Assembly (NCBI GenBank): GCA_044464765.1
Contig: JBIQKZ010000002.1
Coordinates: forward strand, 1-64,000
Length of the DNA: 64,000 nt
Source of the DNA: JBIQKZ01 sp044464765
GTDB taxonomy: Bacteria > Pseudomonadota > Gammaproteobacteria > Burkholderiales > Burkholderiaceae_B
Reading direction: 5' to 3'
In this document: positions 1 through 8,397 of the stretch, one piece after another
Layout: each line of letters begins with the position of its first letter
How positions within the stretch are numbered: position 1 is the first letter of the stretch
Program-made: the position numbers and the translations under genes
The notes under the pieces: generated by a model
What the model was told of the DNA's origin: nothing
The model's input: only the letters and a program-made list of their open reading frames with translations
Database searches by the model: none

Positions 1-665
1 CGAATATGAAAGGCTTTCAAGCCGCCCTGGAGGCACAGGCCGACGAAGTGGTGATCTTCGGTTCCGCGTCGGAAGCTTTTTCGCAAAAGAATATTAATTG
101 CTCGATTGCAGAGTCTATCGAGCGCTTTGGCGAGGTGGCGCAGGCCGCAAAAGGGCAGGGCGTGCGGCTGCGCGGCAGCATCAGCTGCGCTTTCGGTTGT
201 CCCTACCAAGGGGACGTGCCCCTGGACGACGTTGCTCGTGTCGCGCGGCTGCTGCGCAATCTGGGTTGCGATGAAATCGATATTGCCGACACGATCGGGG
301 TGGCAACGCCCAGGCAGGCGCAAGCCGTGTTGCTGCACGCCGCATCCGAGTTTCCCCTCGAACGGTTGTCGGGGCACTTTCATGACACCTATGGGCAGGC
401 CCTGGCAAATATCTATGCGTGTCTGGAAGTGGGCGTTTCCATCTTCCATTCATCGGTCGCGGGCCTGGGCGGCTGCCCCTATGCCAAGGGGGCAACCGGC
501 AACGTGGCCACCGAGGATGTGTTGTACCTGATGCAAGGCTTGGGCATTGAAACCGGGGTCGACCTCGATGCGGTGGTGGACGCCGGGCAATTCATCGCCA
601 CGTATCTTGGCCGACGTGCGGCAAGCCGTGCGGGCAATGCGCTTGTAGCCAAAAGCGCTGGCTGA
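1..665 (+). CDS. Hydroxymethylglutaryl-CoA lyase, 5' end outside window
   Basis: This enzyme cleaves HMG-CoA to acetoacetate and acetyl-CoA at the end of leucine degradation. The frame is open to base 1 (the codon before the first visible Met, at 6, encodes Asn), so about 80 N-terminal residues lie upstream of the window. Counting from the Met at 6, the metal-binding pair of the TIM barrel is visible as GHFHDTYGQ (His124, His126). The family signature GLGGCPYAKGATGNVATED follows with its catalytic Cys157. Acetoacetate made here could feed the acetoacetyl-CoA synthetase encoded at 9.4-11.4 kb. Family assignment is firm; the missing N-terminus should carry the remaining Arg-Asp active-site motif. 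Confidence 0.95.
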   Translation, partial: NMKGFQAALEAQADEVVIFGSASEAFSQKNINCSIAESIERFGEVAQAAKGQGVRLRGSISCAFGCPYQGDVPLDDVARVARLLRNLGCDEIDIADTIGVATPRQAQAVLLHAASEFPLERLSGHFHDTYGQALANIYACLEVGVSIFHSSVAGLGGCPYAKGATGNVATEDVLYLMQGLGIETGVDLDAVVDAGQFIATYLGRRAASRAGNALVAKSAG

Positions 666-893
666 TTTCTTTTACTCGTTTGCTCATTTTGACTATCGAT
701 TCTCAGGAATAATGCGCTGATTTTCGCGTCGGAGTGTTGCAGGCTACTCAACATATCCCAGAATTGTTCGAGATATCGCTCCGTTATTGCGACCAGCTTG
801 GCTATTAATTCAGATGGAAACACTTAGTGACCGTCCCCAGGGTCATTTCTCACGGGCGAAACAGTTATCTTTATACACAGCCTGTATTTTTCG

Positions 894-899
894 TACAAT
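894..899 (+). promoter_or_regulatory. Candidate -10 element close to the proC start
   Basis: TACAAT lies only 8 nt before the proC ATG at 908, with a poor -35 (TTATAC, 871-876) at a 17-nt spacing. There is no purine-rich Shine-Dalgarno sequence between it and the start codon. If this is the real -10, transcription would begin almost at the start codon and the mRNA would be leaderless or nearly so. This is inference from consensus matching only. Confidence 0.3.
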
Positions 900-907
900 A
901 ACCGCCT

Positions 908-1741
908 ATGAACCAAGAGCTCACACTTTCGTTTATTGGCGGTGGCAATATGGCCTCGGCGCTGGCCGCCGGCCTGATCGGCAAGCGCTGCGCCGCCCAT
1001 GCCGTGCACGTCATCGACACCAGCGCCGACTCTCGGGATCGCTGGGCCGAATTGGGCGCCTCGGTGGCCCCAAGCCCCGACGCCACGCTGGCTCAAAAAC
1101 GTGTTTGGATTCTTGCCGTCAAGCCGCAGGTGCTCAAAGAGGTGGTGGCGCTTTGCCGCCCTTTTCTGCAAGCAGATACGTTGGTCATCAGCATTGCCGC
1201 CGGCATCGATAGCGGCACGCTGGCGCGCTGGCTGGGGTCTGAAAGCCAGCCCTATACCCGCCTGGTGCGCTGTATGCCCAATACGCCGGCCTTGATCGGG
1301 CAGGGCGCAGCCGGGCTGCTGGCCCTGGACGGCGTGTCGCAGGACGACCGGGACACCGCCCAGATGCTGCTTAAGGCCGTGGGCCAGGTAATCTGGGTCG
1401 ACAACGACCAGCAACTCGATGCAGTCACCGCCTTGTCGGGCAGTGGGCCGGCCTATGTCTTTCTTTTCCTGGAAGCCCTGATCCAGGGCGGCGTTCAGTT
1501 GGGCTTAAGCGCGCAACAGGCTCGCGAGCTAGCCCTTGCAACGCTTAACGGTTCCACCCAGTTGGCGGCGTTGTCGCCCGAAGAGCCGTCGACACTGCGT
1601 GAACGTGTGACGTCCAAGGGCGGCACGACAGCGGCGGCCCTCGACGTTCTCAACGAAAAGCAGTTTTCCTCCATCGTACAGCACGCCATGCAGGCGGCCT
1701 ACGAGCGCGCCGGCCAACTGGCCAGCGAATTCGCCAAGTAA
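908..1741 (+). CDS. proC: Pyrroline-5-carboxylate reductase
   Basis: ProC catalyses the last step of proline synthesis, NAD(P)H-dependent reduction of 1-pyrroline-5-carboxylate. The 277-residue product is of normal family length. It has an N-terminal Rossmann motif (FIGGGNMASAL, around residues 9-19) and, near residues 220-240, the P5CR signature with RERVTSKGGTTAAAL. The start at 908 follows a TACAAT box without a visible ribosome binding site, so translation may begin on a very short leader. The next gene begins 9 nt downstream, so the two are probably cotranscribed. The cytosolic enzyme is normally a decamer (family knowledge). Confidence 0.96.
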   Translation: MNQELTLSFIGGGNMASALAAGLIGKRCAAHAVHVIDTSADSRDRWAELGASVAPSPDATLAQKRVWILAVKPQVLKEVVALCRPFLQADTLVISIAAGIDSGTLARWLGSESQPYTRLVRCMPNTPALIGQGAAGLLALDGVSQDDRDTAQMLLKAVGQVIWVDNDQQLDAVTALSGSGPAYVFLFLEALIQGGVQLGLSAQQARELALATLNGSTQLAALSPEEPSTLRERVTSKGGTTAAALDVLNEKQFSSIVQHAMQAAYERAGQLASEFAK

Positions 1742-1750
1742 GTTATTCCA

Positions 1751-2329
1751 ATGTCCACCAAGCAAAACACTTTCCTGCCCATGAGCACGGTTCAGTTCCT
1801 CATCGCCGTCGGTGCCATGTGCGTGGTCGTGGTGGGTTCGAACATACTGGTCCAATACCCGATCAATAATTGGCTGACCTGGGGCGCCATTTCGTATCCG
1901 GTGGCCTTCCTGGTGGCCGATGTGCTGAATCGCCGGTTCGGGCCGGGCGCTGCACGCAAAGTGGCCGCGATAGGTTTCGTGGCCGCCGTGATATTTTCCA
2001 TCTGGGTGGCCACACCGCGTATCGCCATGGCATCGGGTCTTGCTTTTCTTCTGGCGCAACTGCTGGACATCCAGGTGTTCGATCGCCTGCGCGAACAACG
2101 TTGGTGGCGTGCGCCGCTGCTCGCCGGCGTAGCCGGCGCCATCCTGGACACCTTCATATTTTTCAGTGTGGCCTTTGCCGGCACCGACGTGCCCTGGCAA
2201 ACGCTGCTTTTGGGCGACCTTGCCGTGAAGCTTGCGATCAACACCACCATGCTGATGCCATTTCGCATGATGATGTGGAATCTGGCGCGGCCCGCCATTG
2301 TGCGCAATCCGTCCGCTCCGCAGGGTTGA
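1751..2329 (+). CDS. VUT/YhhQ-family queuosine precursor transporter
   Basis: This is a 192-residue inner-membrane protein of the DUF165/VUT family, whose characterised member YhhQ imports queuosine precursors (preQ0/preQ1) for tRNA modification. About five to six hydrophobic segments are visible. Family-typical features include the ADVLNRRFGPGAARK loop after helix 2, the RIAMASGLAFLLAQLLDIQVF stretch (acidic residue in an internal helix) and the late DLAVKLAIN segment. It starts 9 nt after proC and is followed by a convergent GST gene. Transport of queuosine precursor is family inference; no queuosine gene or preQ1 riboswitch is seen nearby. Confidence 0.85.
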   Translation: MSTKQNTFLPMSTVQFLIAVGAMCVVVVGSNILVQYPINNWLTWGAISYPVAFLVADVLNRRFGPGAARKVAAIGFVAAVIFSIWVATPRIAMASGLAFLLAQLLDIQVFDRLREQRWWRAPLLAGVAGAILDTFIFFSVAFAGTDVPWQTLLLGDLAVKLAINTTMLMPFRMMMWNLARPAIVRNPSAPQG

Positions 2330-2420
2330 TGGCGCATCACTGATCCGCCCGTTGCCGGGCGCATCGGTCGGATGCTTCATTCCCTACGGAAGGGCGGAAA
2401 AAGCTGGAGTAAAACGATGA

Positions 2421-3029
2421 TCAGGCCAGGCCTTGCTTTTTAAGCGCCGCTTGTACGCCTGCGTCGGCACCCAACTTTTCAGAAAACCGTTTCAGATTAT
2501 CCAGCCCGTCCAGGTTGACTTGCTTCATTTTGGCCCACAGCAGCAGAACGAACAGGTAAGGGTCTGCAATGGAGCGCTTGCCAGTCAGGTAGTCCTTGCC
2601 TTCCAGCTGTTTGTTGACTATGCCGAAAAGGAAGGTCAGACGTTCGCTGGATTTGTCGATCAGCAACTGCTGGATATCCGGGTCTTCCGAATAGTTTTGC
2701 GCGCCGAAAATCATGGCGAATGTGCGATGGGTATCGGCATTAAGGAAGTTGAACCAGCGACGCACTTCCATGCGCTCCACGGGCGTCTGGCCGTGCAGCC
2801 CCGCTTCGGGATGGAGTTCGTTCAAATATTCGGCAATGGCGCCGCACTGCGTGATCACCAGATCCCCGTCCACCAGGGTTGGCACTGATCCCACCGGATT
2901 CAACGCCAGGTACTCGGGGCTTTTCATTTCGGCCCGATCCAGCAGTTGAAGCTCGTAAGGCTGATTCATCCATTCCATGCATATCTGGGCAACCAGCGGG
3001 CATGCGCCCGGAATGTAATAAAGCTTCAT
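2421..3029 (-). CDS. Beta-class glutathione S-transferase
   Basis: A 202-residue GST with the N-terminal thioredoxin-like domain (about 1-80) and C-terminal helical domain. The opening MKLYYIPGACPLV places a cysteine at residue 10, the position used by bacterial beta-class GSTs instead of the Ser/Tyr of other classes. The cis-Pro motif GSVPTLVDGD around residue 50 and the glutathione-contacting QCGAIAEYL motif are intact. A good Shine-Dalgarno (GGAG) precedes the ATG. The gene is monocistronic and convergent with the VUT transporter. Likely role: cytosolic detoxification or thiol-dependent stress protection; the substrate cannot be read from the sequence. Confidence 0.88.
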   Translation of the reverse strand: MKLYYIPGACPLVAQICMEWMNQPYELQLLDRAEMKSPEYLALNPVGSVPTLVDGDLVITQCGAIAEYLNELHPEAGLHGQTPVERMEVRRWFNFLNADTHRTFAMIFGAQNYSEDPDIQQLLIDKSSERLTFLFGIVNKQLEGKDYLTGKRSIADPYLFVLLLWAKMKQVNLDGLDNLKRFSEKLGADAGVQAALKKQGLA

Positions 3030-3211
3030 GTCTTCTCCAATAGAACATAAAAAACAGGTGTTGCTATTCTACTCCCAGGGCCAGACATATCCCAGGGCAT
3101 GCCAAGCAGAAGAAACCGTCCTGTCTCAGCCGGCTTTATGACTCGAACGTTGCTATTGTCCATGCTCCTCGGTCCTGCGCAGCAGTCCGCTGCCGTTACA
3201 ATATGCGCATT

Positions 3212-3982
3212 ATGATCCAGCCAGATTTTTCTCTCGCGGGCCGCACGGCCCTGATTACAGGTTCCACGCAAGGCCTGGGGTTGGCCATTGCCGAGGCGTA
3301 TGCTGTCGGCGGGGCGCGCGTCATCATCAACGGGCGGGATCGCCAGCGGGTAGACGCGTCCGTCGCCCGTCTGAAAGCGAATGGGCTGGATGCCTTTCCC
3401 ATGGTGTGCGATATTGGTCGGCTCGAAACCCAAAAAGCGGCGTTCGACGCCGTTAGCGAAGCGGCGGGGCCACCGGACATTCTTGTGAACAATGTCGGCA
3501 TCCGTATTCGCAAATCGCTGGCGAACTTCTCGCTGACGGAGATCAACGAGCTGGTGCGGGTGAATTTGGTCGCCGCCCTGCAGCTGTCTCAGTTCGCGGC
3601 TCAAAGCATGGTCAAGCACAAGCAGCAGGGCCGCCTGCTGGCCATGACCTCCATTGCGGGCGAGTTGGCTCGGCCCGGCGACGCCGTCTACCCCGTGGTC
3701 AAGCACGGCATGACGGGCATGGTTCGGGCTTTGGCAGTGGAGTATGGCAAGCAGGGTATCACCAGCAACGGTATTGCTCCGGGAACATTCCACACAGAGA
3801 CCAACGCCCAACTGGCCGGCGACCCCCAGGCCAGCGCCCTGGTGATCGGGCGCAACCCCTTGCAACGCTGGGGGCGACCCGATGAAATCACAGGAGCGGC
3901 GGTCTTCCTGGCATCGGCTGCGGCGTCTTACGTCAATGGCCATATCCTGGTCGTCGACGGTGGCTATTCCATCGCCTTCTGA
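3212..3982 (+). CDS. Short-chain dehydrogenase/reductase, gluconate 5-dehydrogenase-like
   Basis: A classical SDR of 256 residues with the NAD(P) motif TGSTQGLG near the N-terminus, NNVG in the middle and the catalytic Ser...YPVVK set (the YxxxK motif). The ending, HILVVDGGYSIAF, is typical of the family. The overall pattern resembles gluconate 5-dehydrogenase or 3-oxoacyl-ACP reductase-like SDRs; the substrate is not determinable. An in-frame ATG at 3203 also exists, but a TACAAT box at 3197-3202 would put transcription start after it. The start at 3212 gives the usual N-terminal length; neither has a Shine-Dalgarno. It is divergent from the GST and precedes the Epd-type gene by 85 nt. Confidence 0.88.
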   Translation: MIQPDFSLAGRTALITGSTQGLGLAIAEAYAVGGARVIINGRDRQRVDASVARLKANGLDAFPMVCDIGRLETQKAAFDAVSEAAGPPDILVNNVGIRIRKSLANFSLTEINELVRVNLVAALQLSQFAAQSMVKHKQQGRLLAMTSIAGELARPGDAVYPVVKHGMTGMVRALAVEYGKQGITSNGIAPGTFHTETNAQLAGDPQASALVIGRNPLQRWGRPDEITGAAVFLASAAASYVNGHILVVDGGYSIAF

Positions 3983-4067
3983 ACCAGGGTTTACACTGAA
4001 AGCTTGGCCGGCACGCCTGGCGCGTCCCATGTACTCATCCAACTTCATCGGCAATTAGAGCAATTTC

Positions 4068-5093
4068 ATGAACCCACCCGTCCGTTTGGCCATCAATGGC
4101 TATGGCCGCATAGGCCGCTGCTTTCTGCGCGCCCTGTATGAATCCCCTCTGAAAGACGCGTTCAAGGTGGTGGCCATCAACGAGCCGGCAGACCTCGACA
4201 CCATGGCTTATCTAACGCGCTTTGACTCCACCCACGGCGTGTTCCCGGCCAAGGTAGAACGGGATGCCGACCACTTGCTCGTCAATGGTGACCGCATTGC
4301 GGTCAGTCATGCGCTGACGCCCGAAGAGGTTGATTGGACGGGCCTGGGCGTGGATCTGCTGGTGGAATGTTCCGGGCGCTATGGCTCGCGCGGCGAACTG
4401 ACGCGCTTTCTTGAAGCAGGGTGCCCACGCGTGTTGTTGTCGCATCCCGGAAACAGTGCCCAGGATGTCGATGCCACCATCGTCTATGGCATTAACCATC
4501 AGGATCTTGCCGGCAACGAAACATTGGTATCGAATGCCTCGTGCACTACCAACGCCATTGTCCCCGTATTGGACCTGCTGAACCGCTCGTACGGAATCGA
4601 GCACGCTTTCCTGACCACACTGCACTCGGTCATGAACGACCAGCCACTGATTGACGGCTACCATAATTCCGACTTAAGACGCACCCGTTCGGCCATGCAA
4701 TCCTTTGTTCCGGTGTCAACGGGATTGGCCAGGGGCGTGGAGCGCCTGCTGCCGCAACTGGCGGGCAAAGTCCAGGCCAAAGCCATCCGGGTTCCCACCC
4801 TGAACGTGTCCGCCATCGACCTGATGGTGTGTTTGAATGGCGATGTTTCCGCCGACGTCCTGAATCAGTTGATGCAGAACGCCGCCGATCAATTCCCGGG
4901 CTTGATTAGCTACACCACCCAGGCCCATGCTTCCATCGACTTCAATCATAATCCGCATTCGGCCATTATCGATGGCAGCCAAACCCGAGTCAGCGGTTCC
5001 AGGGTCGCCAACCTGATGGTCTGGTTCGATAACGAATGGGGGTTTGCCAGCCGCTTGCTGGACGTGGTCCAGTTCTGGGCGAAACGCTTCTAA
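4068..5093 (+). CDS. epd: GAPDH-family dehydrogenase, erythrose-4-phosphate dehydrogenase (Epd) type
   Basis: The 341-residue protein belongs to the phosphorylating GAPDH family: NGYGRIGR at the N-terminus, ASCTTN with catalytic Cys159, and the partner histidine in TTLHSVMNDQ (His186). Where GapA has a HAxT-type sequence this protein has HSVMNDQPLIDGYH, and its C-terminal part has HNPHSAIIDGSQTRVSG and WFDNEWGFA. Both match Epd, which makes 4-phosphoerythronate for pyridoxal phosphate synthesis. Use as a glycolytic or gluconeogenic GAPDH cannot be excluded, because annotation within this family is often ambiguous. fumC follows 95 nt downstream. Confidence 0.85.
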   Translation: MNPPVRLAINGYGRIGRCFLRALYESPLKDAFKVVAINEPADLDTMAYLTRFDSTHGVFPAKVERDADHLLVNGDRIAVSHALTPEEVDWTGLGVDLLVECSGRYGSRGELTRFLEAGCPRVLLSHPGNSAQDVDATIVYGINHQDLAGNETLVSNASCTTNAIVPVLDLLNRSYGIEHAFLTTLHSVMNDQPLIDGYHNSDLRRTRSAMQSFVPVSTGLARGVERLLPQLAGKVQAKAIRVPTLNVSAIDLMVCLNGDVSADVLNQLMQNAADQFPGLISYTTQAHASIDFNHNPHSAIIDGSQTRVSGSRVANLMVWFDNEWGFASRLLDVVQFWAKRF

Positions 5094-5188
5094 GGCCAGC
5101 CTGGTGCATCGCCAGGTTTCCTTGGCAGGGACAGGCGGCGTATAGTGATGGGTAGAAACCCTAGCCATCTACTTGCAAGGAGCCCCCT

Positions 5189-6583
5189 ATGGCCGACAGC
5201 CGCGTTGAAACTGATTCCATGGGCGCGATCGACGTTCCCGCTGAACGTTACTGGGGCGCTCAAACTCAGCGCTCCATACAGAACTTCCCCATCGGAGTGT
5301 CCCGCTTTACCTGGCAACCATCCGTCATCAAAGCTTTGGGCATACTCAAGCAGGCCGCCGCGCGCGCCAATGCTGAGCTTGGAGAGTTGCCTGCGGATGT
5401 CGCCGACCTGATCGTCCAGGCCGCCGACGAGGTCATCAGCGGAAAACTGAACAATGAATTTCCGCTGGTGGTCTTCCAGACCGGCTCTGGCACACAGTCC
5501 AATATGAACGCAAACGAGGTCATCGCCAACCGCGCCATCGAACTGGCCGGCGGCAAGCTCGGCAGCAAGACGCCGGTCCACCCCAATGATCACGTCAATC
5601 GCGGGCAATCGTCCAACGATACTTTTCCCACCGCCATGCATATTGCCGTGGCCCAGGAACTGGAACATACGTTTTTCCCTGCGCTGGAACGCTTGCGCAA
5701 TACGCTTGACGCCAAAGCCAAACAGTACCAAGACGTTGTCAAGACAGGGCGCACCCATTTGCAAGACGCCACCCCAATCACCCTGGGGCAAGAGATCAGC
5801 GGCTGGGTGGCGCAGATTGATTTCGCGCTGGAAGCGATTCGCGCCACGCTGCCCGGCATCTACGACCTGGCCATCGGCGGCACTGCGGTGGGCACGGGCC
5901 TGAATGCTCATCCACAGTTTGGCGCACTCGCGGCTGAACAGATTGGCAAGATCACTGGGCTGCCATTTCGATCCGCGCCGAACAAGTTTTTTGCGCTGTC
6001 GGCCCACGATGCACTGGTCAGTGTTTCCGCCGCCTTGCGTACCCTGGCGGGCGGGTTGATGAAAATGGCCAACGACGTACGCTGGCTGGCCAGCGGCCCG
6101 CGCTGCGGCATTGGCGAACTGATTATTCCGGACAACGAGCCGGGCTCATCCATCATGCCGGGCAAGGTCAACCCCACCCAGTGCGAAGCCATGACGATGG
6201 TTTGCGTTCAGGTGTTTGGCAACGACGCCGCAACGGCCTTCGCCGGCACACAAGGCAATTTCCAATTGAATGTCTACAAGCCCGTCATGGTGCACAACGT
6301 GCTGGAAAGCATCGAGCTTCTGGCCGATGCAAGCCTGGCGTTCAATGACCACTGCGCCGTGGGCATCGAGCCCAACACCCAGGTAATCGAACAGAACCTC
6401 GACAAAAACTTAATGCTGGTTACCGCCTTGAACCGCCATATAGGCTACGATAAAGCAGCCGCTATTGCCAAGAAGGCCCAGAAGGAGCACACCACGCTGC
6501 GCCAGGCTGCGCTGGCGTTGGGCCATGTCACAGAAGCGCAATACGATGAGTGGATTGTTCCCATCAACATGACGCACAGCTAA
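5189..6583 (+). CDS. fumC: Class II fumarate hydratase
   Basis: FumC is the iron-independent, oxygen-stable TCA-cycle fumarase. The 464-residue length is standard. The fumarase/aspartase signature loop GSSIMPGKVNPTQCEAM is intact, as are the substrate-site motifs SGTQSNMNANE and GRTHLQDATP. The start is fixed by AAGGAG ending about 8 nt before the ATG. It stands alone between the Epd-type gene and the DUF488 gene. Its stop codon lies inside the first copy of a 35-bp imperfect direct repeat described below. Confidence 0.97.
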   Translation: MADSRVETDSMGAIDVPAERYWGAQTQRSIQNFPIGVSRFTWQPSVIKALGILKQAAARANAELGELPADVADLIVQAADEVISGKLNNEFPLVVFQTGSGTQSNMNANEVIANRAIELAGGKLGSKTPVHPNDHVNRGQSSNDTFPTAMHIAVAQELEHTFFPALERLRNTLDAKAKQYQDVVKTGRTHLQDATPITLGQEISGWVAQIDFALEAIRATLPGIYDLAIGGTAVGTGLNAHPQFGALAAEQIGKITGLPFRSAPNKFFALSAHDALVSVSAALRTLAGGLMKMANDVRWLASGPRCGIGELIIPDNEPGSSIMPGKVNPTQCEAMTMVCVQVFGNDAATAFAGTQGNFQLNVYKPVMVHNVLESIELLADASLAFNDHCAVGIEPNTQVIEQNLDKNLMLVTALNRHIGYDKAAAIAKKAQKEHTTLRQAALALGHVTEAQYDEWIVPINMTHS

Positions 6584-6679
6584 TACCATGAAACCGCATA
6601 TCCAGACCAAGGATGACTTCGGAGCAGATGCGCTCGATATAGGGCAGCTAATGTCATGAAACCGCATATCCAGATCAAG
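6577..6679 (+). repeat. 68-bp-period imperfect direct repeat carrying a duplicated gene start
   Basis: About 35 bp spanning CAGCTAAT, an ATG and the next eight codons occurs twice, at 6577-6611 and 6645-6679, with a few substitutions. The first copy opens a 23-codon reading frame (ATG 6588, stop 6657-6659). Its stop overlaps the ATG of the DUF488 gene (6656) as ATGA. The first six residues encoded by the two copies are identical (MKPHIQ). This is best read as a tandem duplication of the DUF488 gene's start followed by decay; it may act as a translationally coupled leader peptide. Confidence 0.8.
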
Positions 6680-7030
6680 CGCGCCTACGAAGATAAACAG
6701 GCCTCGGACGGCTACCGAGTCTTTGCCGACAGGCTTTGGCCGCGCGGGGTAAGGAAGGAAGATTTCATTTTCGATGCGTGGCCCAAGGATCTCGCACCCA
6801 GCCCCCCGCTACGCAAGTGGTTCGGCCACAAAGTAGAGCACTGGGATGAATTCCGGGAAAGCTATCAAACCGAGCTGCGTTCCTCCGAACAGAAGCAGCG
6901 CATGAGGGAACTGATCCAGCAGGCGCGCAAACCCACCATCACCTTGCTGTATGCGGCTAAAGATCCCGACCACAATCATGCATTGATATTGGCTGATGAA
7001 ATGCGGCGCATCGCCAAGGAGACCTCATGA
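6656..7030 (+). CDS. DUF488 family protein (YeaO-like)
   Basis: A 124-residue soluble protein of the DUF488/YeaO family, recognised from the RVFADRLWPRGVRKED motif, the central SPPLRKWFGHKVEHWDEF stretch and the late TLLYAAKDPDHNHALIL segment. The family has no secure biochemical role. The gene starts inside the second copy of the direct repeat above, overlaps the stop of the 23-codon upstream frame, and itself ends in an ATGA overlap with nfeD. It therefore probably belongs to a DUF488-NfeD-slipin operon. Confidence 0.8.
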   Translation: MKPHIQIKRAYEDKQASDGYRVFADRLWPRGVRKEDFIFDAWPKDLAPSPPLRKWFGHKVEHWDEFRESYQTELRSSEQKQRMRELIQQARKPTITLLYAAKDPDHNHALILADEMRRIAKETS

Positions 7031-7500
7031 CGGCCGATTGGTTCGGTGTAACGTTGCTCTTTCTGGGCCTGGCGCTCATGGTCGCCGAAGGTTTGTCGCC
7101 CAGCTTCGGCCTGATAGGCGTTGGAGGCTTCGCCGCATTTGTGCTGGGGGGGTTGTATTTGGGCGGCAGCGGAGCGCCGGGCTTTCCGATGTCCTGGCCG
7201 GTGCTGATCAGTTTTTCCATCGCGGGGCTGGCGATCCTGGCCGGCGTGATTTTTATTGCCTCGCGTGTTCGAAGGCGCCACAAGATTGTTACCGGCAAAG
7301 AGCAACTGATCGGGGCGTCCGGCCGCGTGACATCGGTCGATGGCGACACCATTTATGCCGAAGTCAATGGCGAGCGCTGGAAGCTTCTAAGCGAAACCGG
7401 GCTGACCGTGGGCGATCGTATTCAAGTAAGAAAAGTGCAAGGCCTGACCCTGATGGTCGAACCGTTCGACGCCGCACGGCGCACACGATCAACAAACTAA
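7027..7500 (+). CDS. Short NfeD-family membrane protein
   Basis: This is a 157-residue NfeD-like protein lacking the N-terminal ClpP-like protease domain of long NfeD proteins. Two to three hydrophobic segments (about residues 8-70) precede a soluble OB-fold-like C-terminal domain from about residue 90, with GASGRVTS and GERWKLLSE typical of NfeD. Genes of this type accompany stomatin/SPFH genes, and here the slipin gene follows after 10 nt. Together they probably form an inner-membrane microdomain complex. It is translationally coupled to the preceding DUF488 gene (ATGA). Confidence 0.87.
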   Translation: MTADWFGVTLLFLGLALMVAEGLSPSFGLIGVGGFAAFVLGGLYLGGSGAPGFPMSWPVLISFSIAGLAILAGVIFIASRVRRRHKIVTGKEQLIGASGRVTSVDGDTIYAEVNGERWKLLSETGLTVGDRIQVRKVQGLTLMVEPFDAARRTRSTN

Positions 7501-7510
7501 AAGGTGTTTT

Positions 7511-8359
7511 ATGTTCTTCGAATTTTACGAGTTCAACATTGGGTTCCTGGCCCTGATCATCGTGCTGGTCATTCTGGCCGTGAACACCATCAAGATCTTG
7601 CGCGAGTACCAGCGCGGCGTGATCTTTACTCTGGGCCGCTTCACCGGCGTCAAAGGGCCGGGGCTTATTTTCGTCATCCCGGGGTTCCAGCAACTGGTGC
7701 GCGTCGATCTGCGCGTCGTCACGATGGACGTGCCTAGTCAGGACGTGATATCGCGCGATAACGTATCAGTAAAAGTGAATGCCGTCGTGTACTTTCGGGT
7801 GATGGCGCCTGACAAAGCCATTATCCAGGTAGAACGCTACCTCGAGGCTACCAGCCAACTGGCGCAAACCACGTTGCGCGCTGTGCTGGGCAAGCACGAG
7901 CTGGATGAAATGTTGGCCGATCGCGAGAAACTGAATTACGACATCCAGGAAATTCTGGACACCCAAACCGATTTCTGGGGGATCAAGGTCACCAATGTCG
8001 AGATCAAGCATATCGACTTGAATGAAAGCATGGTCAGGGCCATTGCACGCCAAGCCGAGGCGGAGCGCGAACGGCGCGCCAAGGTCATTCATGCCGAAGG
8101 CGAGAAGCAGGCAGCCCAGGCACTGATGGAGGCGGCGGAAATTCTGGCGAACCAGCCGTCGGCCATGCAATTGCGCTATCTGCAGACACTGACCCAGGTG
8201 GCGGGAGATAAAAGCTCGACACTGGTGTTTCCCGTGCCCATCGACATCATGGCCTCGCTTTTTGGCAAAGGCGGCACACCACCTGTAAGCGTACCGCCCA
8301 TGCCGACACCGGCTACGCCCGACCCCGATCTGCCTCGACGGATCGATCCGGTGGCCTAG
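7511..8359 (+). CDS. Slipin / stomatin-like SPFH-domain protein
   Basis: The 282-residue protein has an N-terminal hydrophobic anchor (about residues 8-28). An SPFH/Band 7 domain follows, with GVIFTLGRFTGVKGPGL, RVDLRVVTMDVPSQDV and the A-rich coiled-coil region RQAEAERERRAKVIHAEGEKQA (about 178-200). The Pro-rich tail (about 255-282) is probably disordered. Members oligomerise at the membrane and partner with NfeD. The operon context (DUF488, NfeD, slipin) fits this. The exact cellular process in this organism is unknown. Confidence 0.92.
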   Translation: MFFEFYEFNIGFLALIIVLVILAVNTIKILREYQRGVIFTLGRFTGVKGPGLIFVIPGFQQLVRVDLRVVTMDVPSQDVISRDNVSVKVNAVVYFRVMAPDKAIIQVERYLEATSQLAQTTLRAVLGKHELDEMLADREKLNYDIQEILDTQTDFWGIKVTNVEIKHIDLNESMVRAIARQAEAERERRAKVIHAEGEKQAAQALMEAAEILANQPSAMQLRYLQTLTQVAGDKSSTLVFPVPIDIMASLFGKGGTPPVSVPPMPTPATPDPDLPRRIDPVA

Positions 8360-8397
8360 TGTCCCGTTTGGCTCGAGCGCAAGCAGCCGGGCAAGGG

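Noticed and set aside
1529..2380. 283-codon minus-strand frame across proC and the VUT transporter
   Set aside because: Antisense of two recognisable genes; His/Gly/Arg-rich with no motif.
3026..4054. 342-codon minus-strand frame across the SDR gene
   Set aside because: A shadow of the well-supported SDR on the other strand, with His/Gln/Arg-rich low-quality composition and no known motif.
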